Assembly: GCF_014844095.1 (NCBI RefSeq)
Contig: NZ_CP062163.1
Coordinates: 4,559,501 to 4,623,500, forward strand
Reading direction: 5' to 3'
Length of the DNA stretch: 64,000 nucleotides
Source of the DNA: Brevibacillus sp. JNUCC-41
Lineage (GTDB): Bacteria > Bacillota > Bacilli > Bacillales > DSM-1321
Each line of letters opens with the position of its first letter. The first letter of the stretch is position 1. Made by a program: the position numbers and the translations under genes. A model generated the notes under the pieces. That model made no database searches. It saw only the letters and a program-made list of their open reading frames with translations, and was not told the origin of the DNA. This document shows positions 36,949 through 45,846 of the stretch, piece by piece.

Positions 36949-36975
36949 AACTACCTCATTTAAAATGAGGTAGTT
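36949..36975. terminator. Terminator hairpin of the acyl-CoA dehydrogenase gene
   Basis: AACTACCTCATTT and AAATGAGGTAGTT are perfect 13-nt complements separated by one base. It sits 26 nt downstream of the dehydrogenase stop. Confidence 0.8.
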
Positions 36976-37001
36976 AAAAGATATATAAAATTAAAGATGA
37001 A

Positions 37002-38177
37002 TTAAAATCCAATATTTTTAGCAATAAGGGTTTTTACGGTTTCATCTGTCCCTGTAAAGAAAGTTGTCAAAGGAATATCCCGGTGACGCTGGGCAATTTT
37101 ATCGTCTCCTATATTTCCGTAGCCATCATGTAATTGCATGCACTTATTAGATATTCGCTTAGACATCTCCGTTATCCAATATTTAGCCATCGATACTTCA
37201 GCTATGATATTCGCCCCAGTCATATGTTTACAGATCAAACCATCAACAAATGTTCTTCCCAGATGAATATCTGTCGCTATTTCAGCAATGGTAAACTGTG
37301 CATTTTTATATTTACTTATTTTCTTATCAAATGCTTTTCGTCCTCTTATAAAATTCATCGTTAAGTGAAGCATTTCTTTTGCCGCCATTAAAGACCCGAT
37401 CGCACACATTAGTCTTTCCTGCTGCAGTTTTTGCATGATATAAGAGAGACCCTTCCTTTCCTCCCCAAGGAGGTTGCCAACAGGAACTGAAGCATCATCG
37501 AAAAATAGTTCGGCTGTGTCTAAGCATCCCTGTCCTGTTTTACCAAGCTTCCTACCCCGTGAAAAACCTGGTGTATCTTTATCAATGATCAGCAAGCTGA
37601 TCCCGCCCTGGGAATGAACAGCATTAAGATCAGTTTTGCATGCCACAATCATGAAGTCGGCCTTAAAGCCATTTGTGACAAACGTTTTGGCTCCATTGAC
37701 AATATAATACCCATCTTTCCTAATCGCAGTGGTTTGGATATCCCCTAATTCCGAATCCATTCCCGGCTCTGTCAATGCAAAAGCTGAAATCAATTCACCT
37801 GAAATGAATTTCGGTAAATATCTTTGTTTCTGATCTATTGTTCCAAATGAAGAAATATAAGGGGCTACAACATCAGAATGAATGGATATTCCTCCTAACG
37901 CTGATCCAACCATTTCCAATTCCTCTGCCAGCACAACTGAATATCCAAAATCTGCTCCTATTCCACCGAAGTCCACATCAAGCCACGGACATAAAAATCC
38001 ATTGTCTCCAATCTTTTTCCAAAAGGAGCAAGGTATTCCCCCCTCCTTTTCCCATTGATCATAAAAGGGGACAGCCTCCTTGGCGAGAAATTCACGAATT
38101 GATTGTTTAAATAATAAGTGTTCTTCCGTTAGAAAGGAACGAGAATCATCCTTATTTATCTCCATCGTGCTAACCAT
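37002..38177 (-). CDS. Acyl-CoA dehydrogenase (LCAD/IVD-like)
   Basis: A 391-residue flavoprotein that oxidises an acyl-CoA to the enoyl-CoA. The N-terminal helical, middle beta and C-terminal helical domains are all present (SAFALTEPGMDSE, TFVTNGFKADFMIV, SMAKYWITEMSK). The catalytic Glu of medium-chain enzymes is in YEGT; here the matching position is T375 in FFTGT. Instead E254 in LQQERL fits the catalytic base used by long-chain and isovaleryl-type enzymes. GGAGG precedes ATG. It has no fatty-acid or branched-chain gene next to it, so its substrate is open. Confidence 0.85.
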   Translation of the reverse strand: MVSTMEINKDDSRSFLTEEHLLFKQSIREFLAKEAVPFYDQWEKEGGIPCSFWKKIGDNGFLCPWLDVDFGGIGADFGYSVVLAEELEMVGSALGGISIHSDVVAPYISSFGTIDQKQRYLPKFISGELISAFALTEPGMDSELGDIQTTAIRKDGYYIVNGAKTFVTNGFKADFMIVACKTDLNAVHSQGGISLLIIDKDTPGFSRGRKLGKTGQGCLDTAELFFDDASVPVGNLLGEERKGLSYIMQKLQQERLMCAIGSLMAAKEMLHLTMNFIRGRKAFDKKISKYKNAQFTIAEIATDIHLGRTFVDGLICKHMTGANIIAEVSMAKYWITEMSKRISNKCMQLHDGYGNIGDDKIAQRHRDIPLTTFFTGTDETVKTLIAKNIGF

Positions 38178-39117
38178 GGGTTAACCTCCATTCTCTAACG
38201 ATTTTGTACTTATAATCCATTAACATGTTCAAGTTAAATATCTCGTTGTAAACGGTTACATCAGCAAATATCAAACTGTTAAAATGACCCACAATATTCT
38301 TGTTCAACAAAAGTATTGAATTCCCTTTTAAAAATCTAGTTTTCCTCATTTTAAATCTTGTTTGTTTATTACTTAACTGCTTTGGATATGGTTTTATCAT
38401 ATATTCTGTCGAGGTCATTTTTGGAATATATTTGTACTAATTTAGCAAAAATTCTTTTTTATTACCGATTAAAATGGGTACTTTAACGGGCTGTTAAAGA
38501 AATAAACCAGCTATAGGATGTTAAAACCTTTGTTTCTCCTCTGCTTATTAACCAATACCCCTGGCCCCCCTGCAGTGTCATAGCTTCTCTTGTTATACGA
38601 TATCTAATTCCAGCCAACCTCCAACATGTTTCTACAAGTAGGGGGCGGAAAGTTTTCTTTACGAAAGCATGTCCCACGTACCTGTACGTCCTGCTCGTTT
38701 TATATTGAAGCTTGAAATAAACCCAAGTATCCTCTCAAGCTCCTTTACTAGTGTTTTACATTTTACCCATAGCACTTAACTATGTAAAAACAGGTGCGAA
38801 AGTATATAACCTAAACTTTTTACATAAAAAAATACTCTGGAGTATATCTCATCCCAGAGTATTTTTTAACGCTGTACTACTTTTTCTTTAAACCGCATCT
38901 TTACCTTACCAAGTGTTTAAAAGCAGTAAACTTTTGGAGCAGTAATTTGTAATTCTTTCCCTGTATGTGGGTTTCAAATACGATTTGCTCGGCCATAGAT
39001 CTCAAATGCACCAAATCTAATCAAATTAGTGCTCATAAAGGGCTCTTGAAAGCTTTCCATGCACCAATTACTGTGATCCGACCGCTATATATATATTCTC
39101 TATTCCTTCACAAATTT
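38178..39117. other. 940-bp gap with a decayed repeat and a terminator
   Basis: No gene is supported. A 250-nt segment (38480-38720) can be read on the minus strand without stops for 65 codons, but it lacks a ribosome site and shares short blocks (CCAACATGTTTC, ACGTCCT) with 48.2 kb, so it looks like relic sequence. A clear hairpin (AAATACTCTGG with its complement, 38827-38866) followed by T residues ends an unknown transcript. Confidence 0.45.
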
Positions 39118-39345
39118 TTAATCTTGGACTTTTCCATTAATGACAACACACTTCCCATTTGTAGGTTGCTTTATCATCTTTCCATCCTTGATGTATACAG
39201 TGTAAGTATTATTGACTTTAGCATCTAATCTTGCTAGGTCTCCCGTTATTGCTATGATATTTTTGACCGCTTCCTTCTTCAGGTTATCCATGACTTTCTT
39301 TTTCCATTGTTCCCGTTTGATTTTTTGCTTATTTTCATCAACCAT
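39118..39345 (-). CDS. 75-residue basic protein, duplicated gene family
   Basis: A small Lys-rich protein: an N-terminal helical stretch (MVDENKQKIKREQWKKKVMD) and a C-terminal part with beta-like VNNTYTVYIKDGKMIK and CVVINGKVQD. No signal peptide or known domain. A second, degraded copy of the same gene lies at 45847-46043, so the gene family was real and duplicated. A ribosome site GGATGGG lies upstream of ATG. The function is not recognised. Confidence 0.6.
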   Translation of the reverse strand: MVDENKQKIKREQWKKKVMDNLKKEAVKNIIAITGDLARLDAKVNNTYTVYIKDGKMIKQPTNGKCVVINGKVQD

Positions 39346-40156
39346 CAGGATCCCATCCTTTTTGTTTGATTTAGGTCTTCTCCGATAATAGTGTATTATA
39401 TTTTTATCATCTTGTTACCTTTATGCTTTTCCTTATTGGGTTCTTTTTTTACTTTATAACGTAACAAGTAAGTAAATAGGATTTAATTAAAATGCTCACG
39501 CTAGTGATATCAAGAAAAGAACACACATAAAAACAGGATGCAACTGAAAGTTGCACCCTGTCTGAAAAAGGGGTTTGCTTCATTTCGAATCAGCATAAAT
39601 TCTCTGCGATAAACACCTCATCTACAATAGAGTAAATACAGGTATCTGACTAGAGTTTACCATCCAAAGCAACCATCCCCTATATCTTAAAAGTTTTATC
39701 AACTTTCAATGCATAATTGACAATTATTGAATGAGTTTTCTGCTTTTACGTGCAAGCGAACCATCTCCTTGCTCGAAACGATTTTTAATGAAGCTTCCAG
39801 TAGTTAAGTTAAACGTCTTTAACTGACACCTCATTTACTGTATGATATGAATCACTCGTAAATCACTAGCCCCTTATTCTTTATTTATAATGACCATCAG
39901 CGGGCAAAATATTATTGGTTATTTATGGATATCAATAAAATACTCATCGTAGTTTAAGTACAAAAAAAGGAGCGGAATTAAGCTAAACGACTCAGATAAA
40001 ATCTAAACTAAGTTCGACGTTCTCCGTGGAAAGAGCGGTAATGCGCAAAAAAAGGCTGGCAGTCGTTAGTTTTCACCGACTTTCTGCACAACCTCTTGCA
40101 TTCATACTGCATAATTAATAAAGAAACGATAAAGCATTATGAAGACTTCATTTGGA
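39346..40156. other. 811-bp gap with one terminator-like hairpin
   Basis: No gene is supported. At 39533-39561, ACAGG and TGCAACT pair with AGTTGCA and CCTGT around GAA, with one mismatch, a strong hairpin without an obvious parent gene. The rest is AT-rich and unassigned, with a GC-richer stretch at 40010-40090 of unknown origin. Confidence 0.5.
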
Positions 40157-41170
40157 TTATCGTGCATTCAACTCTGAACGATATTCATCTATGATCTCTT
40201 GTATCTCCTTATCGGCTCGGACATTTGTGACGTCGTAGAGGAATCCATCGGATTCAACCAACGTCATTTTCCCGTCTACTACTTCAAAAGTCAAATCCAG
40301 GCGTCCCAAATAATGTTCTTGTTCTCCGCCGGCTTGAGTAATGGGCACCATCACCTCTCCATTGAATTCGTATTCGGGCGTTTCGATGACCTTGTGTGTA
40401 TCTGCGCCGATTACCGCTGAAACTCCTGGAACCTGAGCCAACTTGTGGTCTTCAGTGTTTCCGGCATGCGAAAGGACAATATTAATGTCTGACTTTTCAC
40501 TCACTTCAGGAAGCAACTCATTCAACGCTTCTACCGGTTCGATGAAATCGAGGTCAGCAACATCATTCCAACCGCGAATTTCCGGCTTCATCGAAGTAAG
40601 GCCGATCATGCCGACTTTAACGCCATTGAAAGAAAAACTCTTCCAAGGCTTGACATTCTGAATGTACTTTCCTGTTTCCCTGTCAATGACATTACCAGTA
40701 AGGATGGGGAAATTCACGTTGCGGTGATAATTCTTTAACTGTTCATAACGGCTTTCCTGTGTGCCCTCTCCGGCAGGGTAAACGCGGAAGTCGTTGTTTC
40801 CGAGAACCATTGCATCATAGTCCAAAGCTTTCAAAAGCGACGTCTCCAACTCTCCTAAACCCGCCTGAAACTCGCCGCGCAAGAAGACATCTCCGCCATC
40901 GACCAGAAGCAGATTCTCCTCTTCATTGCGAACATTTTCAATGATGGTGGCATACTTCGCAATTGAATTGTGATGAATGCTTCCATCAACCAGCGTGACG
41001 ATGTCATCCAAATGACCATGAAAGTCATTCGTCTGGAGAATGGTGAGTTCAAACTTTTCTCCCTCCTTGAGCTTTTCCTCCGCAACTGCTGTTACGGGCT
41101 TTCCGACAAAAGCAGCAGCCACCGCCAGCGAAAAGCAGCCCGTCAATAACTTCATTCCCATTTTATTCAT
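40157..41170 (-). CDS. Secreted 5'-nucleotidase-like metallophosphatase
   Basis: A 338-residue exported protein with an N-terminal signal (LTGCFSLAVAAAFVG) and a calcineurin-like phosphatase domain of the UshA/YfkN type. D49 and H51 (TNDFHGH), D94 (DGGD), N125 (GNND), H234 (LSHAG) and H258 (GADTHK) fit metal ligands. Two positions differ from the family: GNH is GNN and GHTH is ADTH, so activity may be altered. The C-terminal substrate domain of classical 5'-nucleotidases is missing. GGAGG before ATG (41170) defines the start. It is downstream of phoX and tatA, probably in one phosphate-scavenging operon. Confidence 0.85.
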   Translation of the reverse strand: MNKMGMKLLTGCFSLAVAAAFVGKPVTAVAEEKLKEGEKFELTILQTNDFHGHLDDIVTLVDGSIHHNSIAKYATIIENVRNEEENLLLVDGGDVFLRGEFQAGLGELETSLLKALDYDAMVLGNNDFRVYPAGEGTQESRYEQLKNYHRNVNFPILTGNVIDRETGKYIQNVKPWKSFSFNGVKVGMIGLTSMKPEIRGWNDVADLDFIEPVEALNELLPEVSEKSDINIVLSHAGNTEDHKLAQVPGVSAVIGADTHKVIETPEYEFNGEVMVPITQAGGEQEHYLGRLDLTFEVVDGKMTLVESDGFLYDVTNVRADKEIQEIIDEYRSELNAR

Positions 41171-41218
41171 CCTATTTCCTCCAAGCAATTACTCTATTAA
41201 ATTGTAGACAAAAGTTAT

Positions 41219-41446
41219 TTAGTTACCAGTCTTTTCGGTTTTATCAAGTGCGACTAGTTTCGTTTTTTCTTCAGAGTTAGTTTTTACTTCTTTGTCATTG
41301 CTGATCAAATCATTTGTTGCTTTTTTAAATTCATTTAAAGTTTTCCCGAAAGCACTTCCGATTTCCGGTAATTTAGAAGGACCAAAAATGATTAACGCAA
41401 TGACTAGAATGAGAATTAGGCCGGGAATGCCGATACTAGATAACAA
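41219..41446 (-). CDS. tatA: TatA, Sec-independent translocase subunit
   Basis: A 75-residue protein: one N-terminal membrane helix ([16 protein letters not shown]), the [10 protein letters not shown] amphipathic turn and a charged tail. It forms the protein-conducting ring of the twin-arginine pathway. The start is TTG at 41446, as AGGAGG lies 8 nt upstream; the GTG at 41455 overlaps that site. It sits between phoX and the nucleotidase gene, so it probably serves PhoX export, as TatAd serves PhoD in B. subtilis. No tatC is seen in the window, so it must use a TatC encoded elsewhere. Confidence 0.92.
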   Translation of the reverse strand: MLSSIGIPGLILILVIALIIFGPSKLPEIGSAFGKTLNEFKKATNDLISNDKEVKTNSEEKTKLVALDKTEKTGN

Positions 41447-41503
41447 TCTTCTCACCTCCTAAACCATGATGGTTTGTTCATACTCAAAAAATGAGATGAT
41501 CAC

Positions 41504-42949
41504 TTATAAAATCGGCATACCATGACGCTCTAAAGCAGCTGCTTCCAATATAGACATACCTTGTTCATCTGCAAATGCAGTAAGTTTATCCGAAACAACA
41601 GGAGCAAGACTTGCTGGTGGCAGAGCTTGGTTCATAGCTCGTCTACGGGTAGAATTTCTGCGTGCAAATGGTCCCCAAATCGCAAAGGTGATACCGGGTG
41701 TTTGCATATTTACAAAGAAAGTATTTCCATCCGGAGAAAATGTAGGGCCTGCAAATTCAGAACCGTTCATCCTATTTTCAGCGAAAGTATAAATATTTCC
41801 TTCAGGAGTCAATCCGACAATACGATCATTACCGCCTCCATCTTCGGCGATCCATAGATCTCCCCAAGGAGTGATTGTAATGTTATCTGGAGCTTCTAAA
41901 TCATTTTTATCCGTAGACTCATAGAATAGTTCTAAAGTGTTTGTCGCTGGTGTGTAGCGATAAACACGGCCAAGGCGTGCTGAACCTGCACTTGTATCAT
42001 CGAACCATAAGGTACCTTCAGAAAAATAAGCCCCTTCTAAGCGGCTAAACTGAATACAGCCTTTTTCCTTAGCGTCTTGCTGTGCGATTTCAGGATTTAA
42101 TTTTTTCCAGACGATCCCGAATTTTTGTCTAGCACTAAATTGACTTGCAGCTGCAGCCGGTAATTCATCAATCGCTGCTGCCTCGAGTGTACCGCCCTTT
42201 TGCAGAGAACCTAGTTTTTGACTACGGTCATGTGGTGTAAAACGGTACAAGAAGCTTGGACTTGCGTCTTCCGTTAAATACCAAATCCCTGTTGAAGGGT
42301 CAACATGCCCAGCTTCATGAGAGAAATAACCCATATCACGGATCGGTGTTCTTGACATTTCATTTTCAGGATCAAGCGGATTTACTTCAAATACAAAGCC
42401 ATGTCCCATATCACGGGTTTCTTCCATTGTTAACCAGGTACCCCAGGTCGTAGCTCCACCCGCACAGTTACGGATTGTACCTGAACTTGATACATACTGA
42501 TCAATGACTTTATTATTTTGTCCAACGATTAATGTGGTTGTGCCGCCCGCAGCACCAGAACTCCAAGGTTTTTTTCCATTTACAGGGTAATCAGAATTTG
42601 TCCCATTTTCATGGTTTCTTACAAGTATGGTTGTACCCTTCTCTCCTTTATATGCAGCCATTCCATCATGAGCAGAAGGGACAAGGTCACCATTAGGCAT
42701 GACATCACCAGTTCCTGAAAGCATTGTGTAATGAAATCCCCTTGGCAGATCAAGAATTCCATTTGGATCCTTTACTAGCGGACCATATCCACCAAAACCG
42801 CTTGTTGGATTGCTAGATTCCACTGCAAACCCTTTTGTAGTTCCCGCAAGAGAAAATAACCCAGTTGAACCAAGTGTTAATGCTAAAGTGCTCATTCCGC
42901 CAACTTTTAAGAAATTACGTCTGTTTAAACCGCTATTGCTAGATATCAT
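41504..42949 (-). CDS. phoX: PhoX-family alkaline phosphatase, Tat exported
   Basis: A 481-residue secreted enzyme of the PhoX/DUF839 type. The N-terminus has the twin-arginine motif NRRNFLKVGG followed by a hydrophobic stretch, so it is folded in the cytoplasm and exported by Tat. The beta-propeller carries the family segments GYGPLVKDPNGILDLPRGF, HDGMAAYKG, RNHEN and ATTWGTWLTMEE, which provide Ca/Fe ligands. GGAGGTAATGTTC precedes ATG at 42949; the longer frame to 42964 overlaps the ribosome site. It heads a phoX-tatA-nucleotidase operon behind a candidate Pho box, so it should release phosphate from organic esters under phosphate limitation. Confidence 0.9.
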   Translation of the reverse strand: MISSNSGLNRRNFLKVGGMSTLALTLGSTGLFSLAGTTKGFAVESSNPTSGFGGYGPLVKDPNGILDLPRGFHYTMLSGTGDVMPNGDLVPSAHDGMAAYKGEKGTTILVRNHENGTNSDYPVNGKKPWSSGAAGGTTTLIVGQNNKVIDQYVSSSGTIRNCAGGATTWGTWLTMEETRDMGHGFVFEVNPLDPENEMSRTPIRDMGYFSHEAGHVDPSTGIWYLTEDASPSFLYRFTPHDRSQKLGSLQKGGTLEAAAIDELPAAAASQFSARQKFGIVWKKLNPEIAQQDAKEKGCIQFSRLEGAYFSEGTLWFDDTSAGSARLGRVYRYTPATNTLELFYESTDKNDLEAPDNITITPWGDLWIAEDGGGNDRIVGLTPEGNIYTFAENRMNGSEFAGPTFSPDGNTFFVNMQTPGITFAIWGPFARRNSTRRRAMNQALPPASLAPVVSDKLTAFADEQGMSILEAAALERHGMPIL

Positions 42950-43027
42950 GAACATTACCTCCAAAATTTTTTTTGAGGGATGCTATATTCCTTAAAGCAA
43001 ACTCTCCCCTCAAAATTAACAAACCTT

Positions 43028-43055
43028 TTTAAATGTTCTGTTAATTGTTTGTGAT
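43028..43055 (-). promoter_or_regulatory. Candidate PhoP box upstream of phoX
   Basis: On the minus strand ATCACA, TTAACA and TTTAAA occur at exact 11-nt intervals (43050-43055, 43039-43044, 43028-43033). PhoP of Bacillus binds TTHACA repeats with this period. The middle unit is perfect and the outer ones have mismatches. Confidence 0.55.
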
Positions 43056-43080
43056 TTTATATCTTTGCATGAAAAACAAG

Positions 43081-43527
43081 CTAAAAGTCACGGTAAATAC
43101 ACAAAAAATGGAGGTTATTACCACATATACAACATGCATAAGGAGGAAATTGATGGTATGGATTCATAGTCGGGAAAATAATGGGGATTTTGTCATAAAA
43201 AGATCGATGCAGATTATTAAAGCTTTTTAAAAGTTTGTAAATAATCCAAGATAAAAAACTTGTTAACCCGTTTTTTCTAGTAAATAATTGAAAAGAGAAA
43301 TCGGTTAAAGTCATGATTAACATTAGAACATAAATCAACAGTTTCATAAGGAATGGGTAGGAGAGACAACTCGTCTTTTTATTTTTCACTTTAAGAGGAT
43401 AGATCCACCCATGATAACAATGAAAAATCTTATTGAACATTTGGAGGACTTGGTCCACATAACTTGAGGCATAGTATGGGTTTGTGGGGTGTAATGCTAG
43501 CAGCCTTATTTGATTGATAAAGTTCAC
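43081..43527 (-). other. 148-codon open frame of doubtful status
   Basis: An open frame of 148 codons covers most of the gap between phoX and the NlpC/P60 gene. It is rich in Leu, Phe, His and Cys, begins at GTG without a good ribosome site, and matches no family I know. It could be a chance frame or a decayed gene. The remaining gap shows nothing else. Confidence 0.25.
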
Positions 43528-43570
43528 ATAGGACTTTCGGTATCATAACCTACTGGTAGAGCAATTTAAA

Positions 43571-43604
43571 AAAATAAAAGCCAGTCTCAAAAAAAGGACT
43601 GGCA
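43571..43604 (-). terminator. Terminator of the NlpC/P60-PG-binding gene
   Basis: GCCAGTC and GACTGGC pair around about ten nucleotides, with T-rich sequence on the minus strand. Confidence 0.82.
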
Positions 43605-43615
43605 ACTTTCTCTGA

Positions 43616-44299
43616 TTACATTCTTTTTGCTCCTAAATATCTTTTTTTCCAATAGCTATTATCCATGGAGGTAATGCTAATGCCATTTGATGATGAGCTG
43701 TGTATGAATTGATTACCCCCTATATAAATACCAGCATGTGAGGCGCCAGTTTTATAAGTCTCGTAAAAGACCAAATCTCCAGCTTGTAGTTTGGAAACCT
43801 TTGTCCCCTTTTTATAAATTTCAGATACCGTTCTTGGTAAAGTGACATCTGCGCTTTTTTCGAAAACGTATTTTAGAAATCCGCTGCAATCAAAACCTTT
43901 AGGAGTAGTTCCCCCCCATACATACGGTACATTCAAATGTTTTTTTGCTTCTTTCACTATCGCAGAAGATTTATTGGTTCCTTTATTCACATTAGCTACG
44001 GTGGATGTCTGCTTTTTTACACCCAATGCTTTATATGTATTCGGACCTACAATACCATCAGCTTTTAAACCTTTATTTTTTTGGAACTTTACAACTGCAC
44101 TTTTAGTAACCGTGCCAAAATATGTAGTTGTATTCTTACTCTTAAAATATTCTTTTTTCTTTAATATCTCTTGTAATTGTTTTACTTCGGTATGGGTCAT
44201 ACCACTTTTTAACGTCCGATCGCCCAATGCAGCATTACTAACCAACGGATTTGATAGTAACAATCCTGACACTACAAAAGATGCTATAATTTTTTTCAT
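43616..44299 (-). CDS. Secreted NlpC/P60 hydrolase with peptidoglycan-binding domain
   Basis: A 227-residue secreted protein: signal peptide (FVVSGLLLSNPLVSNA), PG-binding-1 domain (residues 27-93, MTHTEVKQLQEILKKKEYF), a linker, and NlpC/P60 catalytic domain. The catalytic triad is C138 (FDCSGFLKYVF), H188 (ASHAGIYIG) and H200 (FIHSSSS). It cuts cell-wall peptide links. Its C-terminus ends SYWKKRYLGAKRM, close to SYWKPKYIGAKRI of the paralogue at 27.4 kb, so the catalytic domains share ancestry. ATG follows a GGGGAGAA site. Confidence 0.9.
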   Translation of the reverse strand: MKKIIASFVVSGLLLSNPLVSNAALGDRTLKSGMTHTEVKQLQEILKKKEYFKSKNTTTYFGTVTKSAVVKFQKNKGLKADGIVGPNTYKALGVKKQTSTVANVNKGTNKSSAIVKEAKKHLNVPYVWGGTTPKGFDCSGFLKYVFEKSADVTLPRTVSEIYKKGTKVSKLQAGDLVFYETYKTGASHAGIYIGGNQFIHSSSSNGISITSMDNSYWKKRYLGAKRM

Positions 44300-44586
44300 T
44301 TTCTCCCCCGATAAAATCCTTTTTTATTGATTTTACCAGCTTTAAGTGACAAACATATTTACCTAATTTTACATTATGATTACAATTTTATGCATAAAGT
44401 GTGCAAAAAATACAAAATATCTAAAATACCCCTAGCATTCTTTTTCTTTCTTATTTTGAATTTGATTATTAATCATACTTTCAAAAGGCCAACAAATGAC
44501 AGCCTTATTATGTCGCAAACACACTTGTTAGTTGCTTAAGACCTATTGAAAGTTGAAACAAACTATGTAATAAACAAGCACTATCC

Positions 44587-44985
44587 TTATGGTCTGTACC
44601 CGTAGCCAAACCCGAATAAAAAAGTAATAAATAAAAAAATGGCAGCTGATGGAATGAAGCTAACAACGACCAATCCTTTAGCTGTTTTGCTTTGTACACT
44701 TCTATACCATTTGTAATAAATAAAAAGGAGAATTACTGCCAAAGGCCAGAAATAATATCCAGCCATCGTGTCAACCCAGCCTGAATTTTTATCCCAATAT
44801 ATATCTGGTACAGGGAGGATATTCTCATATTGTCTATCAATTTTGTTTTTAGTTTTTATAAAGATATAAGAAATTACAGAATAATAAGCTACTATTGTAG
44901 CTTTTATCCACCAAAATAAAAACCTATTGGCCATTACTATTAAAAAGATAATTGCCAGCATGATGAACATACTTGTGTATTCCAA
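44587..44985 (-). CDS. Small hypothetical membrane protein
   Basis: A 132-residue protein with three to four hydrophobic helices (SMFIMLAIIFLIVMANRFLF, YYFWPLAVILLFIYYKW, SFIPSAAIFLFITFLFGFGY). The start is TTG at 44985 with GAGGTGAT 8 nt upstream. No family is recognised. 44300-44586 between it and its neighbour holds no gene. It has no operon partner. Confidence 0.65.
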   Translation of the reverse strand: MEYTSMFIMLAIIFLIVMANRFLFWWIKATIVAYYSVISYIFIKTKNKIDRQYENILPVPDIYWDKNSGWVDTMAGYYFWPLAVILLFIYYKWYRSVQSKTAKGLVVVSFIPSAAIFLFITFLFGFGYGYRP

Positions 44986-45119
44986 AACAAAATCACCTCT
45001 AAATCATCTTAACCAATTAATATATCAATTACCATAAAATGTTTTATGGTAACCGCTACGAAGAGATTATGTTTTTTGATAAAGATTACATTTTTAAACT
45101 AATTTAGGTAACGACAAAA

Positions 45120-45187
45120 AGAGGGTACCCCCAAGGCAGTGACCCCACTATTATGTGGGACTCTGCCCCATTGGGCCAGCCTCTCAT
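45120..45187. repeat. Nested inverted repeat of about 65 bp
   Basis: Four nested pairs fold one hairpin: GAGG with CCTC, CCC with GGG, GGCAG with CTGCC and CCCAC with GTGGG, around loop TATTAT. It is GC-rich compared with its surroundings and has no T-run, so it looks more like a repeated palindromic element or a structured RNA than a terminator. Confidence 0.6.
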
Positions 45188-45199
45188 TGTTAAGCAGTT

Positions 45200-45331
45200 T
45201 TACTTAGTTTCAGATTCATTTTTGCCCATGCCTTCAGCTAATTGTTCAAATGATTTAACCTTACCATGTGGATTCTGCGATTGTTTACGATCTTTCCATT
45301 GGCGTTCTTCTTGTCGCTTAGATTGAGTCAT
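45200..45331 (-). CDS. 43-residue hydrophilic protein
   Basis: Encodes MTQSKRQEERQWKDRKQSQN followed by PHGKVKSFEQLAEGMGKNES and ETK, with no hydrophobic segment. AAAGGGG lies 9 nt before ATG. It is next to a gamma-type spore protein gene on the same strand and has the same highly charged, Gln/Lys-rich make-up, so a spore role is plausible. No sigma-G promoter as clear as that of its neighbour was found. The family is not recognised with certainty. Confidence 0.65.
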   Translation of the reverse strand: MTQSKRQEERQWKDRKQSQNPHGKVKSFEQLAEGMGKNESETK

Positions 45332-45443
45332 CTAAATTGCCCCTTTACATAAAGTTCAGTATACCGTTAGAAGTATGAAAAGCCTCCACCAATTGACTCG
45401 TGCAGTCATCACTTATCATGAGGTCGAGTCTGGCAAATATTAA

Positions 45444-45626
45444 TTAATGCATGCCTTTCCACTCACCTTGATTTTTAGATGCTTTTTCTTTCTTTGCTTT
45501 ATCTTTATGTGCTTGATTAGCGTTTGCACTGCCAAATTCTTGAGAGAATTCTGAATCAGTTTTGCTTGAATTGATTCCTTGTTTATTCTTTTGGTCTGCA
45601 TCATTTTTCTTTGTTCGTTTTGCCAT
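45444..45626 (-). CDS. Gamma-type small acid-soluble spore protein (SspE-like)
   Basis: A 60-residue, highly hydrophilic protein rich in Lys, Asn, Gln and Ala. The block SEFSQEFGSANANQAHKDKA resembles the EFGSETNAQ repeat of gamma-SASPs, which serve as an amino-acid store in the spore core and are degraded on germination. Only one repeat is present, so it is shorter than B. subtilis SspE. AAGGAGG precedes ATG. A sigma-G-type promoter lies just upstream, as expected for forespore expression. The exact family member is not sure. Confidence 0.75.
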   Translation of the reverse strand: MAKRTKKNDADQKNKQGINSSKTDSEFSQEFGSANANQAHKDKAKKEKASKNQGEWKGMH

Positions 45627-45648
45627 GGATACCCCTCCTTCTTACCTT

Positions 45649-45677
45649 TAGTATGAGATCAAAAAGAAGAAATATAC
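45649..45677 (-). promoter_or_regulatory. Sigma-G-type promoter of the spore protein gene
   Basis: On the minus strand GTATA (45673-45677) and CATACTA (45649-45655) are spaced by 17 nt, matching the forespore sigma-G/F consensus (GNATR, CANNNTA). It lies 23 nt before the gamma-SASP start codon. Confidence 0.75.
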
Positions 45678-45846
45678 CTCGCATTAAAGCTGATAGTAAC
45701 ATGAACCTTTCATGTAATTCGGGTAAAAAACAAGGTGAATAATAAGTTCCGGTTTGGTTATTTTATAAGTTACATACCTAATTCCGTTTTTAAAAGGTGT
45801 TTGAAATTAACTTAGCACCAGAATTTCTTGAATTGGATTTACCATT

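Noticed and set aside
38170..38418. 82-codon minus-strand frame upstream of the acyl-CoA dehydrogenase
   Set aside because: No ribosome site, no recognised motif, and it overlaps the start of the dehydrogenase gene.
38483..38677. 64-codon minus-strand frame
   Set aside because: Lies in relic-like sequence sharing blocks with 48.2 kb and has no ribosome site.
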